From Actinomycetota bacterium (GTDB taxonomy: Bacteria; Actinomycetota; Actinomycetes; Actinomycetales; Microbacteriaceae): 12,231 bases of DNA. The translations under genes were made by a program, and so were the position numbers. The notes below the pieces were generated by a model. It made no database searches and was not told where the DNA came from. It was given only the letters and a program-made list of their open reading frames with translations. This document shows positions 1-6,696 of the stretch, one piece after another. Within the stretch, counting starts at the first letter, position 1. Every line of letters begins with the position of its first letter. The DNA lies in the NCBI GenBank assembly GCA_027728145.1, contig JAQBZV010000012.1, forward strand, positions 1 through 12,231, in the 5' to 3' direction.

Positions 1-411
1 ATATCCGGGCACCGAAGAATCCAACACAATGAGGCGTAAATCGCCGAGCATGATGACCCGGTCTCGGGTGTCCGTTGTGGGCTCTTCGCGCCACAGAATT
101 TCAGAAAATGGCTCCCGCTCATCGTGATTACCCATCACCCAGACCAGTTCCGCACCAAGCTTCTGCGCCCACGGCTCCACCAGGTCCCGCAAGCGCACAT
201 AAGCATCCGCCTCGGCCCGATCGGCTAAGTCGCCCGTGAAGATGAGAGCCTCAACGGGCAGCTCGCTGGCCACGACCCGCTCCATCAGCGCTCGCAGAGG
301 CGTATCGGAATCCACCTGGTCATATAGCTGTCGGCCAGAGCCCAAAAAGTGGGTGTCGCTCAGATGGAGCACCAGGTGGTCAGCGGGGGGATGCTGACTG
401 AATGCGGTCAT
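1..411 (-). CDS. Calcineurin-like metallophosphoesterase, CpdA-type (3' part cut by window edge)
   Basis: The N-terminal 137 codons are visible; the frame is open to the left edge, so the C-terminus lies outside. Three metal-binding signatures of the calcineurin-like phosphoesterase superfamily are in order: SDTHF (Asp19, His21), GDLAD (Asp61) and GNHDE (Asn95, His96). The spacing resembles the CpdA/Icc-type 3',5'-cyclic nucleotide phosphodiesterase family, which is cytosolic and uses two metal ions. The later His motifs that would help separate CpdA from other members are off the window, so the substrate is unproved. The ATG at 411 has AGGA 8 nt upstream, inside the end of dprA; the two genes overlap by 32 nt, suggesting co-transcription and coupled translation. 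Confidence 0.85.
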   Translation of the reverse strand, partial: MTAFSQHPPADHLVLHLSDTHFLGSGRQLYDQVDSDTPLRALMERVVASELPVEALIFTGDLADRAEADAYVRLRDLVEPWAQKLGAELVWVMGNHDEREPFSEILWREEPTTDTRDRVIMLGDLRLIVLDSSVPGY

Positions 412-1366
412 GGCTGGTCCTGGCTTCGGAGTGTGGTGCTCTCCAGGGTACCCCTGGAATGACCAACGAGAGCTCTGCCGGTTCCGTCAGCACTATCGCA
501 CCGCATTCTCGATAGATTCGCCAGCACCCAGCCGAGTGCGCGTCGTGCCAGGAGGCGGGAACAATTCCGACATGGCGCCCGAGCGCCGCCGCGTGATATC
601 CCACACTGATAGCCCCTGAGCGGTATTCCGCTTGCACCACCACGGTCCCCTCGGCCAGTGCGGCGATGATGCGGTTTCGCCCGAGAAACCCTTGGGTGCT
701 CGGCTCGACCGTGTGGGGGCTCTCCGAGATCAGCGCTCCGCGCTGGCACACCCGCTGAAACAGCGACGCGTTCTCCGGCGGATGGAGAGTGTCAAGACCT
801 CCGGCGAGCACCGCCAGACTGATTCCTCCACGGTGGACTGCTCGGCGATGAGCATCCGTGGCAACACCCCGGCTCCCCCCGGATATAACCGTCACACCGC
901 GCTCGAGCGCCACATCGGCTAGAGCAAGGGCTGCTTGGCGTCCCGCTCGAGTGGGCACATGGTTTCCCACCAGTGCCACACCCTGGGTATGGCTACTGTG
1001 CTGCATGCTTCCCATCACCCACAGCGTGGAGGGGGCATACTCTCCCAAGTCCTCTAATCGGGCCGGCCACCAGGGGTGGCCAGCACTGATAGCTACAGTG
1101 TCTCGTTCCCGTTGCAGAGCGAGCGAGAGCTCCAGTCGTTCCGGGCGATACGCTCTGCGATAGCCCGCCAGGGTCTCCAAGGCAGGGCTGAGACCATTGA
1201 GGCGTTTCTCCAGCAGGAGTGCGACTTGTCGAAGGCTCTGCTTTCCCACAACCTCAGCCAGGGCCTGCTCAGGGCCCACGGTCTCTTGCAGGTGCCACGC
1301 GAGGGGATCGGCCGGCTTCGCGATCAACCCCCATGCGGTTCGTGCTCGGAGTTCCTGGGCATCCAT
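380..1366 (-). CDS. dprA: DNA-processing protein DprA (divergent actinobacterial form)
   Basis: A 328-residue protein with the DprA/Smf Rossmann-like fold, which binds ssDNA and loads RecA during natural transformation. A helical N-terminal part covers about residues 1-115 and contains a PARLEDLGEYAP segment. The Rossmann core covers about 130-300: VGNHVPT at 133 (usual VGSR/VGAR), SGGSRGVATDAHR at 162-174 (usual SG..GID..AHR), VLAGGLDTLHPPEN, ISESPH, FLGRNRIIAAL at 227-237, VVVQAEYRSGAI at 242-253, and SAGCWRI near 278. No C-terminal winged-helix domain is seen. Several usually conserved residues are changed: the GID Asp is Ala, VEA is VQA, and PG is PA. The protein is nevertheless full length and unbroken. 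The ATG at 1366 follows a weak GAGAG. It lies 87 nt after the DUF2469 gene, without the yraN and comM genes often found between them in Actinobacteria. Confidence 0.85.
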   Translation of the reverse strand: MDAQELRARTAWGLIAKPADPLAWHLQETVGPEQALAEVVGKQSLRQVALLLEKRLNGLSPALETLAGYRRAYRPERLELSLALQRERDTVAISAGHPWWPARLEDLGEYAPSTLWVMGSMQHSSHTQGVALVGNHVPTRAGRQAALALADVALERGVTVISGGSRGVATDAHRRAVHRGGISLAVLAGGLDTLHPPENASLFQRVCQRGALISESPHTVEPSTQGFLGRNRIIAALAEGTVVVQAEYRSGAISVGYHAAALGRHVGIVPASWHDAHSAGCWRIYRECGAIVLTEPAELSLVIPGVPWRAPHSEARTSHDRIQSASPR

Positions 1367-1453
1367 GGACGCAGACTCTCACCCCACAACCCGAGGCCCA
1401 CCGCTTTCTTCCCGCGGGGGCGCGAGCCCGCAGAATTGTGACCGTGTGGACAG

Positions 1454-1777
1454 CTATTCGTCGAGAGCGAGTTCTCGGGGCAATTTGAGGTCTTTGTTGC
1501 CGAGCTCCTCGACGTTCACGTCCTTGAAGGTCAGCACTGTCACCGAGCTCACAAATCGATCGGAGCGGTAAATGTCCCACACCCACACGTCGTTGAGAGT
1601 CAGCTCGAAATAGAAATCGTTCCCGCGTTCGCGAACCTCGCGGGTGACGTCATTCGCGAGATAAAACCTGCGCTCGGTCTCCACGACGTAGCGGAACTGG
1701 GACACGATGTCGCGGTACTCGCGATACAGGGCAAGCTCTGCCTCGCGGTCGTAGTCATCGAAGTCGTCGGGTTCCAT
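1454..1777 (-). CDS. DUF2469 family protein (Rv2901c-like)
   Basis: A 107-residue acidic protein of the DUF2469 family, an actinobacterial family whose biochemical function I do not know. It begins MEPDDFDDYDREAEL, followed by a YREYRDIV..F.YVVETERRFYLAN segment and a conserved-looking FYFELTLNDVWVWDIYR region at about 56-72, then VTVLTFKDVNVEEL. The length matches the family. No signal peptide or membrane segment is seen. Its place directly downstream of rnhB and lepB matches the mycobacterial order (lepB, rnhB, Rv2901c), which supports the call. The 33-nt gap after rnhB shows no Shine-Dalgarno sequence. A TAGACT hexamer ends 8 nt before the ATG at 1777 and might be a -10 box for a nearly leaderless message, but no -35 element accompanies it. 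Confidence 0.9.
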   Translation of the reverse strand: MEPDDFDDYDREAELALYREYRDIVSQFRYVVETERRFYLANDVTREVRERGNDFYFELTLNDVWVWDIYRSDRFVSSVTVLTFKDVNVEELGNKDLKLPRELALDE

Positions 1778-1810
1778 TGCTGTTGAGTCTAAAGGGGAAA
1801 GGGAAACTCG

Positions 1811-2506
1811 CTACTTCTGTATCCACGAAGCTCTATGCAACGGAGTGATCCCGTGCTCTGCGATGGCATCCAGATGACCTCTCGAGCCATACCCCTTGTT
1901 GCTGGCGAAGCCATACTGCGGGTAAGCCTCGTGGTGAGCAATCATCGCGGTGTCGCGATGCACCTTCGCGAGAACTGAGGCAGCAGCGACCGAAACACAG
2001 TCTCGGTCGGCTTTCGCCCTGGTCACCACTTTCAGGGGATGCGGAAGGTGAGGCGTGACAAAGTCATGAGTTCCATCGAGCAGCAAGACCGCATGCCCCA
2101 CGGCTACACCCTGGTGTGCCAGTGCGAGAAGCCCCTGCACCACTGCGAGCGCCAGCGCTGTCTGGATGCCGTGCTCGTCAATAACCTCCGCGGGGGATTC
2201 TCCGAGTGCATAGTGGGGAAATACCTCTCGGCACGCCTCAGCCAGGGGACCGCGACGTTTCTCGGTGACCGCTTTGGAGTCATACAAGCCCTCGGGCCAG
2301 CTCTGAATCTTGGGTGTCCAGACGACAAGCCCTGCGACAACGGGACCCGCAAGCGGGCCACGACCCACCTCGTCACACCCAATGACGCTGGTGAAGCCCT
2401 GGGCCACCAGTTGATGCTCCATCTCGAGCGTTGGCTCTACTCGAGGGATGGCAGGACCTCGTCCACACTCACCCCAAGAAACGACTCGGAGTAATTCGAG
2501 AGCCAC
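1811..2506 (-). CDS. rnhB: Ribonuclease HII
   Basis: RNase HII cleaves the RNA strand of RNA-DNA hybrids, initiates removal of single ribonucleotides from DNA and helps remove primers. Visible motifs are GCDEVGRGPLAGPV (catalytic Asp-Glu near the N-terminus), YDSKAVTEKRR, LLLDGTHD (third acidic residue), KADRDCVSVAAASVLAKVHRD (fourth Asp and the SVLAKV helix), and YGFASNKGYGSRGHLDAI near the C-terminus. Start choice: I prefer GTG at 2506 because AGGAG lies 8 nt upstream and because the segment VEPTLEMEHQL, similar to an N-terminal TLE motif of other actinobacterial RNases HII, precedes the next ATG at 2422. With this start it has 231 residues and overlaps lepB by 70 nt. The ATG at 2422 would give 203 residues and still keep the whole catalytic domain. 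Confidence 0.92.
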   Translation of the reverse strand: MALELLRVVSWGECGRGPAIPRVEPTLEMEHQLVAQGFTSVIGCDEVGRGPLAGPVVAGLVVWTPKIQSWPEGLYDSKAVTEKRRGPLAEACREVFPHYALGESPAEVIDEHGIQTALALAVVQGLLALAHQGVAVGHAVLLLDGTHDFVTPHLPHPLKVVTRAKADRDCVSVAAASVLAKVHRDTAMIAHHEAYPQYGFASNKGYGSRGHLDAIAEHGITPLHRASWIQK

Positions 2507-3165
2507 ATCCACCGCTCCTGTGGCCAGGAAATCACGATGGCCCGTCCCACCACGTTCTCCAGCGGAACAAAACCCCCGCCAGGCTTGTCCATGTTGCGTC
2601 TGGAGTCCGCGGAGTTGTAACGGTTATCCCCCATCACCCACACAGCACCCTCGGGAACCACGACCTCAAAATCGTTGGAACTCACTTTGGTGACGCCCTC
2701 GGGAAGGGACACATAAGGCTCCGCCACCGGGTTGCCGTTGATGCTCATGGCACCCAGCTCATCGCAACAGACCACGGTGTCACCGGGAAGCCCAATCAAC
2801 CTCTTCACCAGGTGCTCGTTGTCGTCGGGGCCGGAGAGTCCCACAAAAACAGAAAGACCATCCACAAGTCGGGTCAGAGGGTCGTTTTCGCTCACCCCGC
2901 TTTGAATCAACAACCACCCTCCGGGGTCAACGAAGACGATGACGTCTCCCCGGCTCAGCTCGAGAGGACCGCCGTGAAGCTGAGACACGATGATCCGGTC
3001 ATCCCGGATCAGGGTCTGCTCCATAGAGTCGGTGGGAATAAAGAACGACCGGATCAGGAAAGTCTTGATCAGGAAGGACACCACGAGGGCGGCGACCACA
3101 ATGATGACGGCATCCCGAAGGAACACCCCAAGCATGCGCCCCACAGAGCGCTTGTGATCAGCCAC
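2437..3165 (-). CDS. lepB: Signal peptidase I (S26 family)
   Basis: The membrane-anchored serine protease that removes signal peptides from Sec and Tat substrates. This 242-residue protein has a basic N-terminus (HKRSVGR), one transmembrane helix at about residues 18-38 (DAVIIVVAALVVSFLIKTFL), then the catalytic box IPTDSMEQTL with Ser47. The general-base Lys121 is in LVKRLIGLPGD, and the last family box is MGDNRYNSADSR at 178-189. The catalytic domain is therefore outside the membrane. The start is GTG at 3165, with only a weak AAGG/AGG upstream. It follows rplS by 85 nt and overlaps rnhB, the standard actinobacterial order. All catalytic residues are present and nothing suggests inactivation. 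Other lepB copies may exist elsewhere. Confidence 0.95.
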   Translation of the reverse strand: MADHKRSVGRMLGVFLRDAVIIVVAALVVSFLIKTFLIRSFFIPTDSMEQTLIRDDRIIVSQLHGGPLELSRGDVIVFVDPGGWLLIQSGVSENDPLTRLVDGLSVFVGLSGPDDNEHLVKRLIGLPGDTVVCCDELGAMSINGNPVAEPYVSLPEGVTKVSSNDFEVVVPEGAVWVMGDNRYNSADSRRNMDKPGGGFVPLENVVGRAIVISWPQERWMWLSNYSESFLGVSVDEVLPSLE

Positions 3166-3250
3166 GAGCCTTGACCTGGTGCACCCTCAGTACCGCCCCC
3201 TCGTCACCGACAACGCTTGCCAGTGTAGGCGGAGGGCCTCAGAGAAGTGC

Positions 3251-3598
3251 TTAGGATTCGCGCTTCTCGCGAATCTTTGCCTTCTTGCCGCGCAGGGAGC
3301 GCAAGTAGTAGAGCTTCGCGCGACGCACATCACCGCGGGAGACAACCTCAATGTGGTCGATGACTGGGGAGTGCAGCGGGAACGTGCGCTCCACGCCGAC
3401 CTGGAAGCTAATCTTGCGCACGATGAAGGTCTCGGTCACACCGTGACCGGAGCGCGCAATCACGACACCCTGGAAGACCTGAATACGCGAGCGGTTACCC
3501 TCGACAATGTTCACGTGAACTTTGAGGGTGTCTCCGGGGCGAAAGTCGGGGATGTCGGACTTGAGGGAGGCTTGGTCAATGAAATCAAGCTTTTGCAT
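3251..3598 (-). CDS. rplS: 50S ribosomal protein L19
   Basis: A 115-residue protein recognisable over its full length as bL19, which sits at the 30S-50S interface. Features include MQKLDFID at the start, [54 protein letters not shown], and the basic C-terminus [20 protein letters not shown] chose the ATG at 3598 because the family starts immediately before this motif; an upstream in-frame extension to 3712 has no family similarity. The ribosome-binding site is weak (AGAGAG about 10 nt upstream). It probably has its own promoter in the roughly 200-nt divergent interval shared with the TetR gene. Its last codons contain a perfect 8-bp inverted repeat, described separately. Confidence 0.97.
   Translation of the reverse strand: MQKLDFIDQASLKSDIPDFRPGDTLKVHVNIVEGNRSRIQVFQGVVIARSGHGVTETFIVRKISFQVGVERTFPLHSPVIDHIEVVSRGDVRRAKLYYLRSLRGKKAKIREKRES
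3255..3275 (-). repeat. Hairpin within the last codons of rplS
   Basis: Perfect 8-bp inverted repeat: GATTCGCG (3255-3262) and CGCGAATC (3268-3275) with a 5-nt loop. It encodes the Ile-Arg-Glu-Lys-Arg-Glu stretch just before the rplS TAA. On the rplS transcript it would form a compact stem-loop ending one base before the stop codon. No U-tract follows, so it is not a classic intrinsic terminator. A partial terminator without a U-tract, an RNA-processing site or a 3'-end protecting stem between rplS and lepB are all possible. Part of the symmetry could come from the Arg/Glu codons alone. Confidence 0.45.
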
Positions 3599-3686
3599 GA
3601 TGGTGTCACTCTCTGCGCTGACCACAGGCTCACGCGCACTAAGGCTGGAGCTGTGCCTTCCACCGGATGGTGGTGCGCTACTCCCC

Positions 3687-3729
3687 TGTGGCAGAGGCGC
3701 ACTGAGGCACAAGCGCTAAGTCTGCCACA
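3687..3729. repeat. 9-bp inverted repeat in the rplS/TetR intergenic region
   Basis: The arms TGTGGCAGA (3687-3695) and TCTGCCACA (3721-3729) are perfect reverse complements separated by 25 nt. Inside the loop, GCGC at 3697-3700 and GCGC at 3712-3715 can pair again and extend the structure. If rplS is transcribed from further upstream, for instance from a CATAAT hexamer read on the minus strand at 3769-3764, this would be a stem-loop in the L19 leader. A second small hairpin, CCACC-GGAT-GGTGG (3660-3673), lies between it and the rplS start. Alternatively it is a DNA operator. No T-run flanks it on either strand, so it is unlikely to be a terminator. Confidence 0.45.
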
Positions 3730-3740
3730 AAAACCACTTA

Positions 3741-3782
3741 CTCTCCACTGGGGAGGCTCTAGGATTATGCTCACGTGGAGAG
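3741..3782. promoter_or_regulatory. Inverted repeat around the candidate TetR promoter; possible autoregulatory operator
   Basis: CTCTCCAC (3741-3748) and GTGGAGAG (3775-3782) are perfect 8-bp reverse complements 26 nt apart. Between them lie the plus-strand -10-like hexamer TAGGAT (3760-3765; TTACTC at 3738-3743 gives a 16-nt spacer) and the minus-strand hexamer CATAAT (3769-3764). The region therefore could hold both divergent promoters. TetR-family genes are often autoregulated through palindromes that overlap their promoter, so this is a candidate operator. That is inference from position and symmetry only. Confidence 0.35.
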
Positions 3783-3797
3783 AACCAGGAGTCTCAC

Positions 3798-4442
3798 ATG
3801 ACTGGGCCCACAACGTCGCTGGCCGACAGCATCGAATTGCGCACCATTCCGGTGCAGCGCCGGAGCGCCGACCGCATGAACGCGCTCCTGGACGCCGCCG
3901 CCGTTCTCATTGATGAAGAAGGCATTGACGGGGTCACCACCACCGCAGTGGCCTATCGCTCCCGCTCCTCCGTGGGGGTGCTCTATCGCTACTTTCCCAA
4001 CATTGACTCGCTCCTGAAAGCGCTCGCACAGCGCAACATGCAGCGCTACCTCGAAATGGTGGCGGAGGGTTCCGATCGAACCCCCGATATCCCCTGGTCC
4101 TCGTGGGATAACACCCTTGACTCCTATGTGCACATGTTCCGTCATGAGCCCGGCTTCCGAGGATTGCGCTTTGGCGACATCATCTCGGATCGTTTCTTAG
4201 ACCCAGAGGTCTCCAACAACAGCGTGATTGCTCGCGCTTTTGCGGAGCAGGTCGGGGAAACCCACAGCATTCCCGTCACCAAGGACATGCTGTTTCACCT
4301 CGAGGTGGGGGTGACCATGGGCTCGGCCATCATCCACCGAGCTTTCATGAATGATCCCAAGGGTGACAAGCGCTTCATTGAGCACGCCCGAGAGTACCTG
4401 GGACAGTACCTGCGCACCTACGTCCCGATCTCAACTCCGTGA
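3798..4442 (+). CDS. TetR/AcrR-family transcriptional regulator
   Basis: A 214-residue one-component regulator. The N-terminal DNA-binding domain at about residues 25-75 reads RMNALLDAAAVLIDEEG, then GVTTTAVAYRSRSSVGVLYRYFPN, with the recognition helix near SVGVLYRYF, followed by LLKALAQRN. The remaining 130 residues are the helical ligand-binding and dimerisation domain, too variable to suggest a ligand. The ATG at 3798 has a good AGGAG 6 nt upstream. The gene is divergent from rplS and shares its last bases (GTGA overlap, 4439-4442) with a methionine aminopeptidase gene, so the two are probably one translationally coupled operon. It may repress itself and map through the inverted repeats upstream. 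No transporter or enzyme target is adjacent other than map. Confidence 0.9.
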   Translation: MTGPTTSLADSIELRTIPVQRRSADRMNALLDAAAVLIDEEGIDGVTTTAVAYRSRSSVGVLYRYFPNIDSLLKALAQRNMQRYLEMVAEGSDRTPDIPWSSWDNTLDSYVHMFRHEPGFRGLRFGDIISDRFLDPEVSNNSVIARAFAEQVGETHSIPVTKDMLFHLEVGVTMGSAIIHRAFMNDPKGDKRFIEHAREYLGQYLRTYVPISTP

Positions 4443-5209
4443 TTCCCCGACACTCGCCGGGGACGCTGGATCAGATGCGGCCCGCCGGGGCTTTTGTTGC
4501 CTCCGTGCTCACTCAGGTGTCCCGGGCAGCAACACCGGGAACCAACCTTCTGGAGCTCGACGCCCTCGCGCACGATCTCATTCGTGAGGCGGGAGCAACG
4601 TCGTGCTACATCGACTACCACCCCTCCTTTGGCGGGTCACCCTTTGGCAAAGTCATCTGCACCTCCGTCAATGACGCAGCACTGCACGGACTCCCCCACG
4701 ACTACCGCCTCGCCAACGGCGACCTGCTCTCTCTCGACTTTGCGGTGAGCCTTCAAGGCTGGGTCGCCGACTCAGCGCTGAGCATGATCGTCGGAGGCCA
4801 GGGCAGTGCAGCAGACCAGCGCCTGATTGACACCTGCGAAGAAGCTTTGGTCGCCGGTATTGCCCATGCACAGCCCGGGAATCGCCTGGGTGATATCTCC
4901 GCGGCCATTGGTGAGGTGTCCCGGGCCGCTGGATACAGCGTCAATACCGACTTCGGTGGACACGGTGTGGGACGAACCATGCACGAAGACCCCTCAATCC
5001 CCAACGACGGGCGACCAGGGAGCGGCCCCGCGCTGAAGCCCGGGATGGTCTTCGCCATTGAACCGTGGCTGATGCACAGCACCGACGAGATTTACACCGC
5101 GGATGATGGTTGGACACTCAGAAGCGCTGATGGATCCCGCTCAGCCCACGTCGAACACACGGTGGCCATCACCAAGAATGGCCCCCTGGTTCTTACCCAG
5201 CGTTCCTAA
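4439..5209 (+). CDS. map: Methionine aminopeptidase, type I
   Basis: Removes the initiator Met from nascent proteins with small second residues; a cytosolic dinuclear metallopeptidase of the pita-bread fold. All expected residues are visible in this 256-residue protein: His83 (ALHGLP), Asp100 (LSLDFAV), Asp111 (GWVADSAL), His175 and His182 ([13 protein letters not shown]), Glu208 (VFAIEPW) and Glu239 (AHVEHTVAI). There is no N-terminal zinc-finger extension. The GTG start at 4439 overlaps the TetR stop as GTGA. Its TAA overlaps the trmD TAG on the opposite strand (5206-5209). Many Actinobacteria carry a second map copy in the secY-adk ribosomal cluster, so this may be a paralogue; the window cannot show that. 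Pairing with a TetR regulator is unusual for such a basic enzyme. Confidence 0.95.
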   Translation: MIPRHSPGTLDQMRPAGAFVASVLTQVSRAATPGTNLLELDALAHDLIREAGATSCYIDYHPSFGGSPFGKVICTSVNDAALHGLPHDYRLANGDLLSLDFAVSLQGWVADSALSMIVGGQGSAADQRLIDTCEEALVAGIAHAQPGNRLGDISAAIGEVSRAAGYSVNTDFGGHGVGRTMHEDPSIPNDGRPGSGPALKPGMVFAIEPWLMHSTDEIYTADDGWTLRSADGSRSAHVEHTVAITKNGPLVLTQRS

Positions 5210-5886
5210 TCCTCCAGCAAATCAGGTCGAACCTGCCGAGTCCGCTCCAGGGCTTGCTCCTCACGCCACACCCGGATCGCATCATGGTTGCCACTGAGCA
5301 ACACCTCGGGGACGTCTAGACCTCGCCAGGTGCGGGGTTTTGTGTAGGAGGGATACTCCAGGAGACCCTTCTCATGGCTTTCCTCCACCAGAGATTCCGG
5401 GTTCCCCATGAACCCGGGCAGCAGACGCACCGTCGCCTCAATCATCGCCAGTGCTGCGACTTCGCCACCGTTCAGGACATAGTCCCCGACGCTTACCTCC
5501 AGAACGCGGTGCGTGGTGCGATAGTGCTCCACCACCCTCTGGTCGATCCCCTCGTATCGCCCACACGCAAAAACCAGGTGGGGTGCCTGTGAAAACTCGA
5601 CCGCAAGACTCTGACTGAAGAGCTGACCGGCAGGGCTCGGCACGACAAGCCAGGAATCCTCCTGGAGAATGCCATCCAGCATCGTCCCCCACGGCTCCGG
5701 GCTCATCACCATTCCCGCACCCCCGCCATAGGGGGTGTCATCGACACTCTTGTGAACATCGGTGGTGGCGTCGCGCAAATCGTGAACCGTGACATCCACC
5801 AGTTTGCTCTTCGCGGCTTTACCCAGCAGCGAGAGCTCCAGCACGTCAAAATAGCCGGGGAAAATACTGACGATGTCTATTTTCAT
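5206..5886 (-). CDS. trmD: tRNA (guanine37-N1)-methyltransferase
   Basis: A SPOUT-class methyltransferase that makes m1G37 next to the anticodon, preventing +1 frameshifting; it acts as a homodimer with a trefoil-knot SAM site. The 226-residue protein shows [24 protein letters not shown], the knot motifs [12 protein letters not shown] (107-117) and [13 protein letters not shown] (133-145), the family Arg154, and [14 protein letters not shown] with [10 protein letters not shown]. The position equivalent to the catalytic Asp169 of the E. coli enzyme is Glu169 (VEESHEKG) in an ungapped alignment from Arg154. The ATG at 5886 overlaps the rimM TGA (ATGA), indicating translational coupling as the last gene of rpsP-khpA-rimM-trmD. 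No terminator fits between it and the convergent map gene. Confidence 0.97.
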   Translation of the reverse strand: MKIDIVSIFPGYFDVLELSLLGKAAKSKLVDVTVHDLRDATTDVHKSVDDTPYGGGAGMVMSPEPWGTMLDGILQEDSWLVVPSPAGQLFSQSLAVEFSQAPHLVFACGRYEGIDQRVVEHYRTTHRVLEVSVGDYVLNGGEVAALAMIEATVRLLPGFMGNPESLVEESHEKGLLEYPSYTKPRTWRGLDVPEVLLSGNHDAIRVWREEQALERTRQVRPDLLED

Positions 5887-6458
5887 GACTCGTCCGGAAT
5901 ACTCTCGAAGAGGCCTCCCGGTGGGGTGATCTCCACCACACCGGCCTCGATGTTGACCTCGGGAACAAAGGCCTTCACAAACGGCAACAACACCTCAGAG
6001 TCTCCGGTTGTGACCACGAGGAGGTCTTGGGCGGGGAAGTGCTCCACCCGAGCAACCTCACCCACCGTGGTACCGTCTCGAACGACTCGCAACCCGACCA
6101 GCTCATGATCGAACCAGGCGTCACTCTCGGTGGGCCTGGTGGAGGGATCGTGCTCGACCCACAAAATTGCTTTCACCAGAGACTCTGCGGCATCGCGGTC
6201 CTCGACGCCGTCGAAGAACGCGACCGGTGATGCGTTCACCTCGCGAATACTGGTGAGGGTAATTTTCTTGCCAAACCAGAGTGAGTCTTCAGGGACCTGG
6301 AGAGTGAACTGGTTCCCGGGGGCAAAACGAAGCTCCGGGTCATCCGTGTAGACCTCGAGCTTGAGCCCTCCTTTGAGACCGTGGGCCTTCACCAAACGGG
6401 CAACCCTCAACTCCACCCGCTCCGGCTTGGGTGCCGAGGGCTTGGAGGACTCAGACAT
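5883..6458 (-). CDS. rimM: Ribosome maturation factor RimM
   Basis: RimM assists 30S head maturation and binds S19. The 191-residue protein has the N-terminal RimM beta-barrel, [18 protein letters not shown] followed by [11 protein letters not shown] at about 19-47, with [18 protein letters not shown]. The C-terminal PRC-barrel-like part contains [28 protein letters not shown] and [12 protein letters not shown], and ends in ITPPGGLFE. The ATG at 6458 sits in a TAATG overlap with the khpA stop and has no clear Shine-Dalgarno sequence, so it probably depends on re-initiation by ribosomes finishing khpA. Its TGA overlaps trmD. Position between the KH-protein gene and trmD is the common bacterial arrangement. 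Confidence 0.96.
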   Translation of the reverse strand: MSESSKPSAPKPERVELRVARLVKAHGLKGGLKLEVYTDDPELRFAPGNQFTLQVPEDSLWFGKKITLTSIREVNASPVAFFDGVEDRDAAESLVKAILWVEHDPSTRPTESDAWFDHELVGLRVVRDGTTVGEVARVEHFPAQDLLVVTTGDSEVLLPFVKAFVPEVNIEAGVVEITPPGGLFESIPDES

Positions 6459-6694
6459 TAGGAGTCTGTGTCGACGACGTCGACCCGGACCTTACGGCCC
6501 CCGGCCAACGCGTTGATGATGGTGCGCAACGCCTTTGCTGTGCGGCCTTGACGGCCGATCACGCGACCCAAATCGTCCGGGTGAACACGGACCTCGATCA
6601 GTTCTCCACGGGGAGTGTCGACAACGCTCACGCTGACCTCGTCCGGGTTATCAACGATTTCCCGGACGAGGTGATTCAGCGCGCGATCCAACAT
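6458..6694 (-). CDS. khpA: KH-domain RNA-binding protein KhpA
   Basis: A 78-residue protein consisting of a single KH domain, with the RNA-binding GxxG loop at GRQG (47-50, within LGRVIGRQGRTAKALRT) and LVREIVDNPDEV at the N-terminus. KhpA-family proteins (formerly YlqC) bind RNA, often with KhpB/EloR, and affect cell division and translation in Gram-positive bacteria; the partner is not in this window. The ATG at 6694 comes only 2 nt after the rpsP TAG. A GAGGAG in the last rpsP codons, 11 nt upstream, can act as the ribosome-binding site. The placement rpsP-khpA-rimM-trmD is classical, and the length is normal. Confidence 0.95.
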   Translation of the reverse strand: MLDRALNHLVREIVDNPDEVSVSVVDTPRGELIEVRVHPDDLGRVIGRQGRTAKALRTIINALAGGRKVRVDVVDTDS

Positions 6695-6696
6695 TG

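Noticed and set aside
2431..3174. 247-residue plus-strand open frame opposite lepB
   Set aside because: It mirrors lepB almost end to end, is His/Pro-rich without family motifs, and lepB has a complete set of catalytic residues.
3599..3712. Upstream N-terminal extension of rplS
   Set aside because: The extension has no L19 similarity, and the family start falls at the ATG at 3598; the region is better explained as leader or regulatory DNA.
4668..5082. Several antisense frames within map (70-109 codons)
   Set aside because: They are shadows of map, without ribosome-binding sites or recognisable domains.
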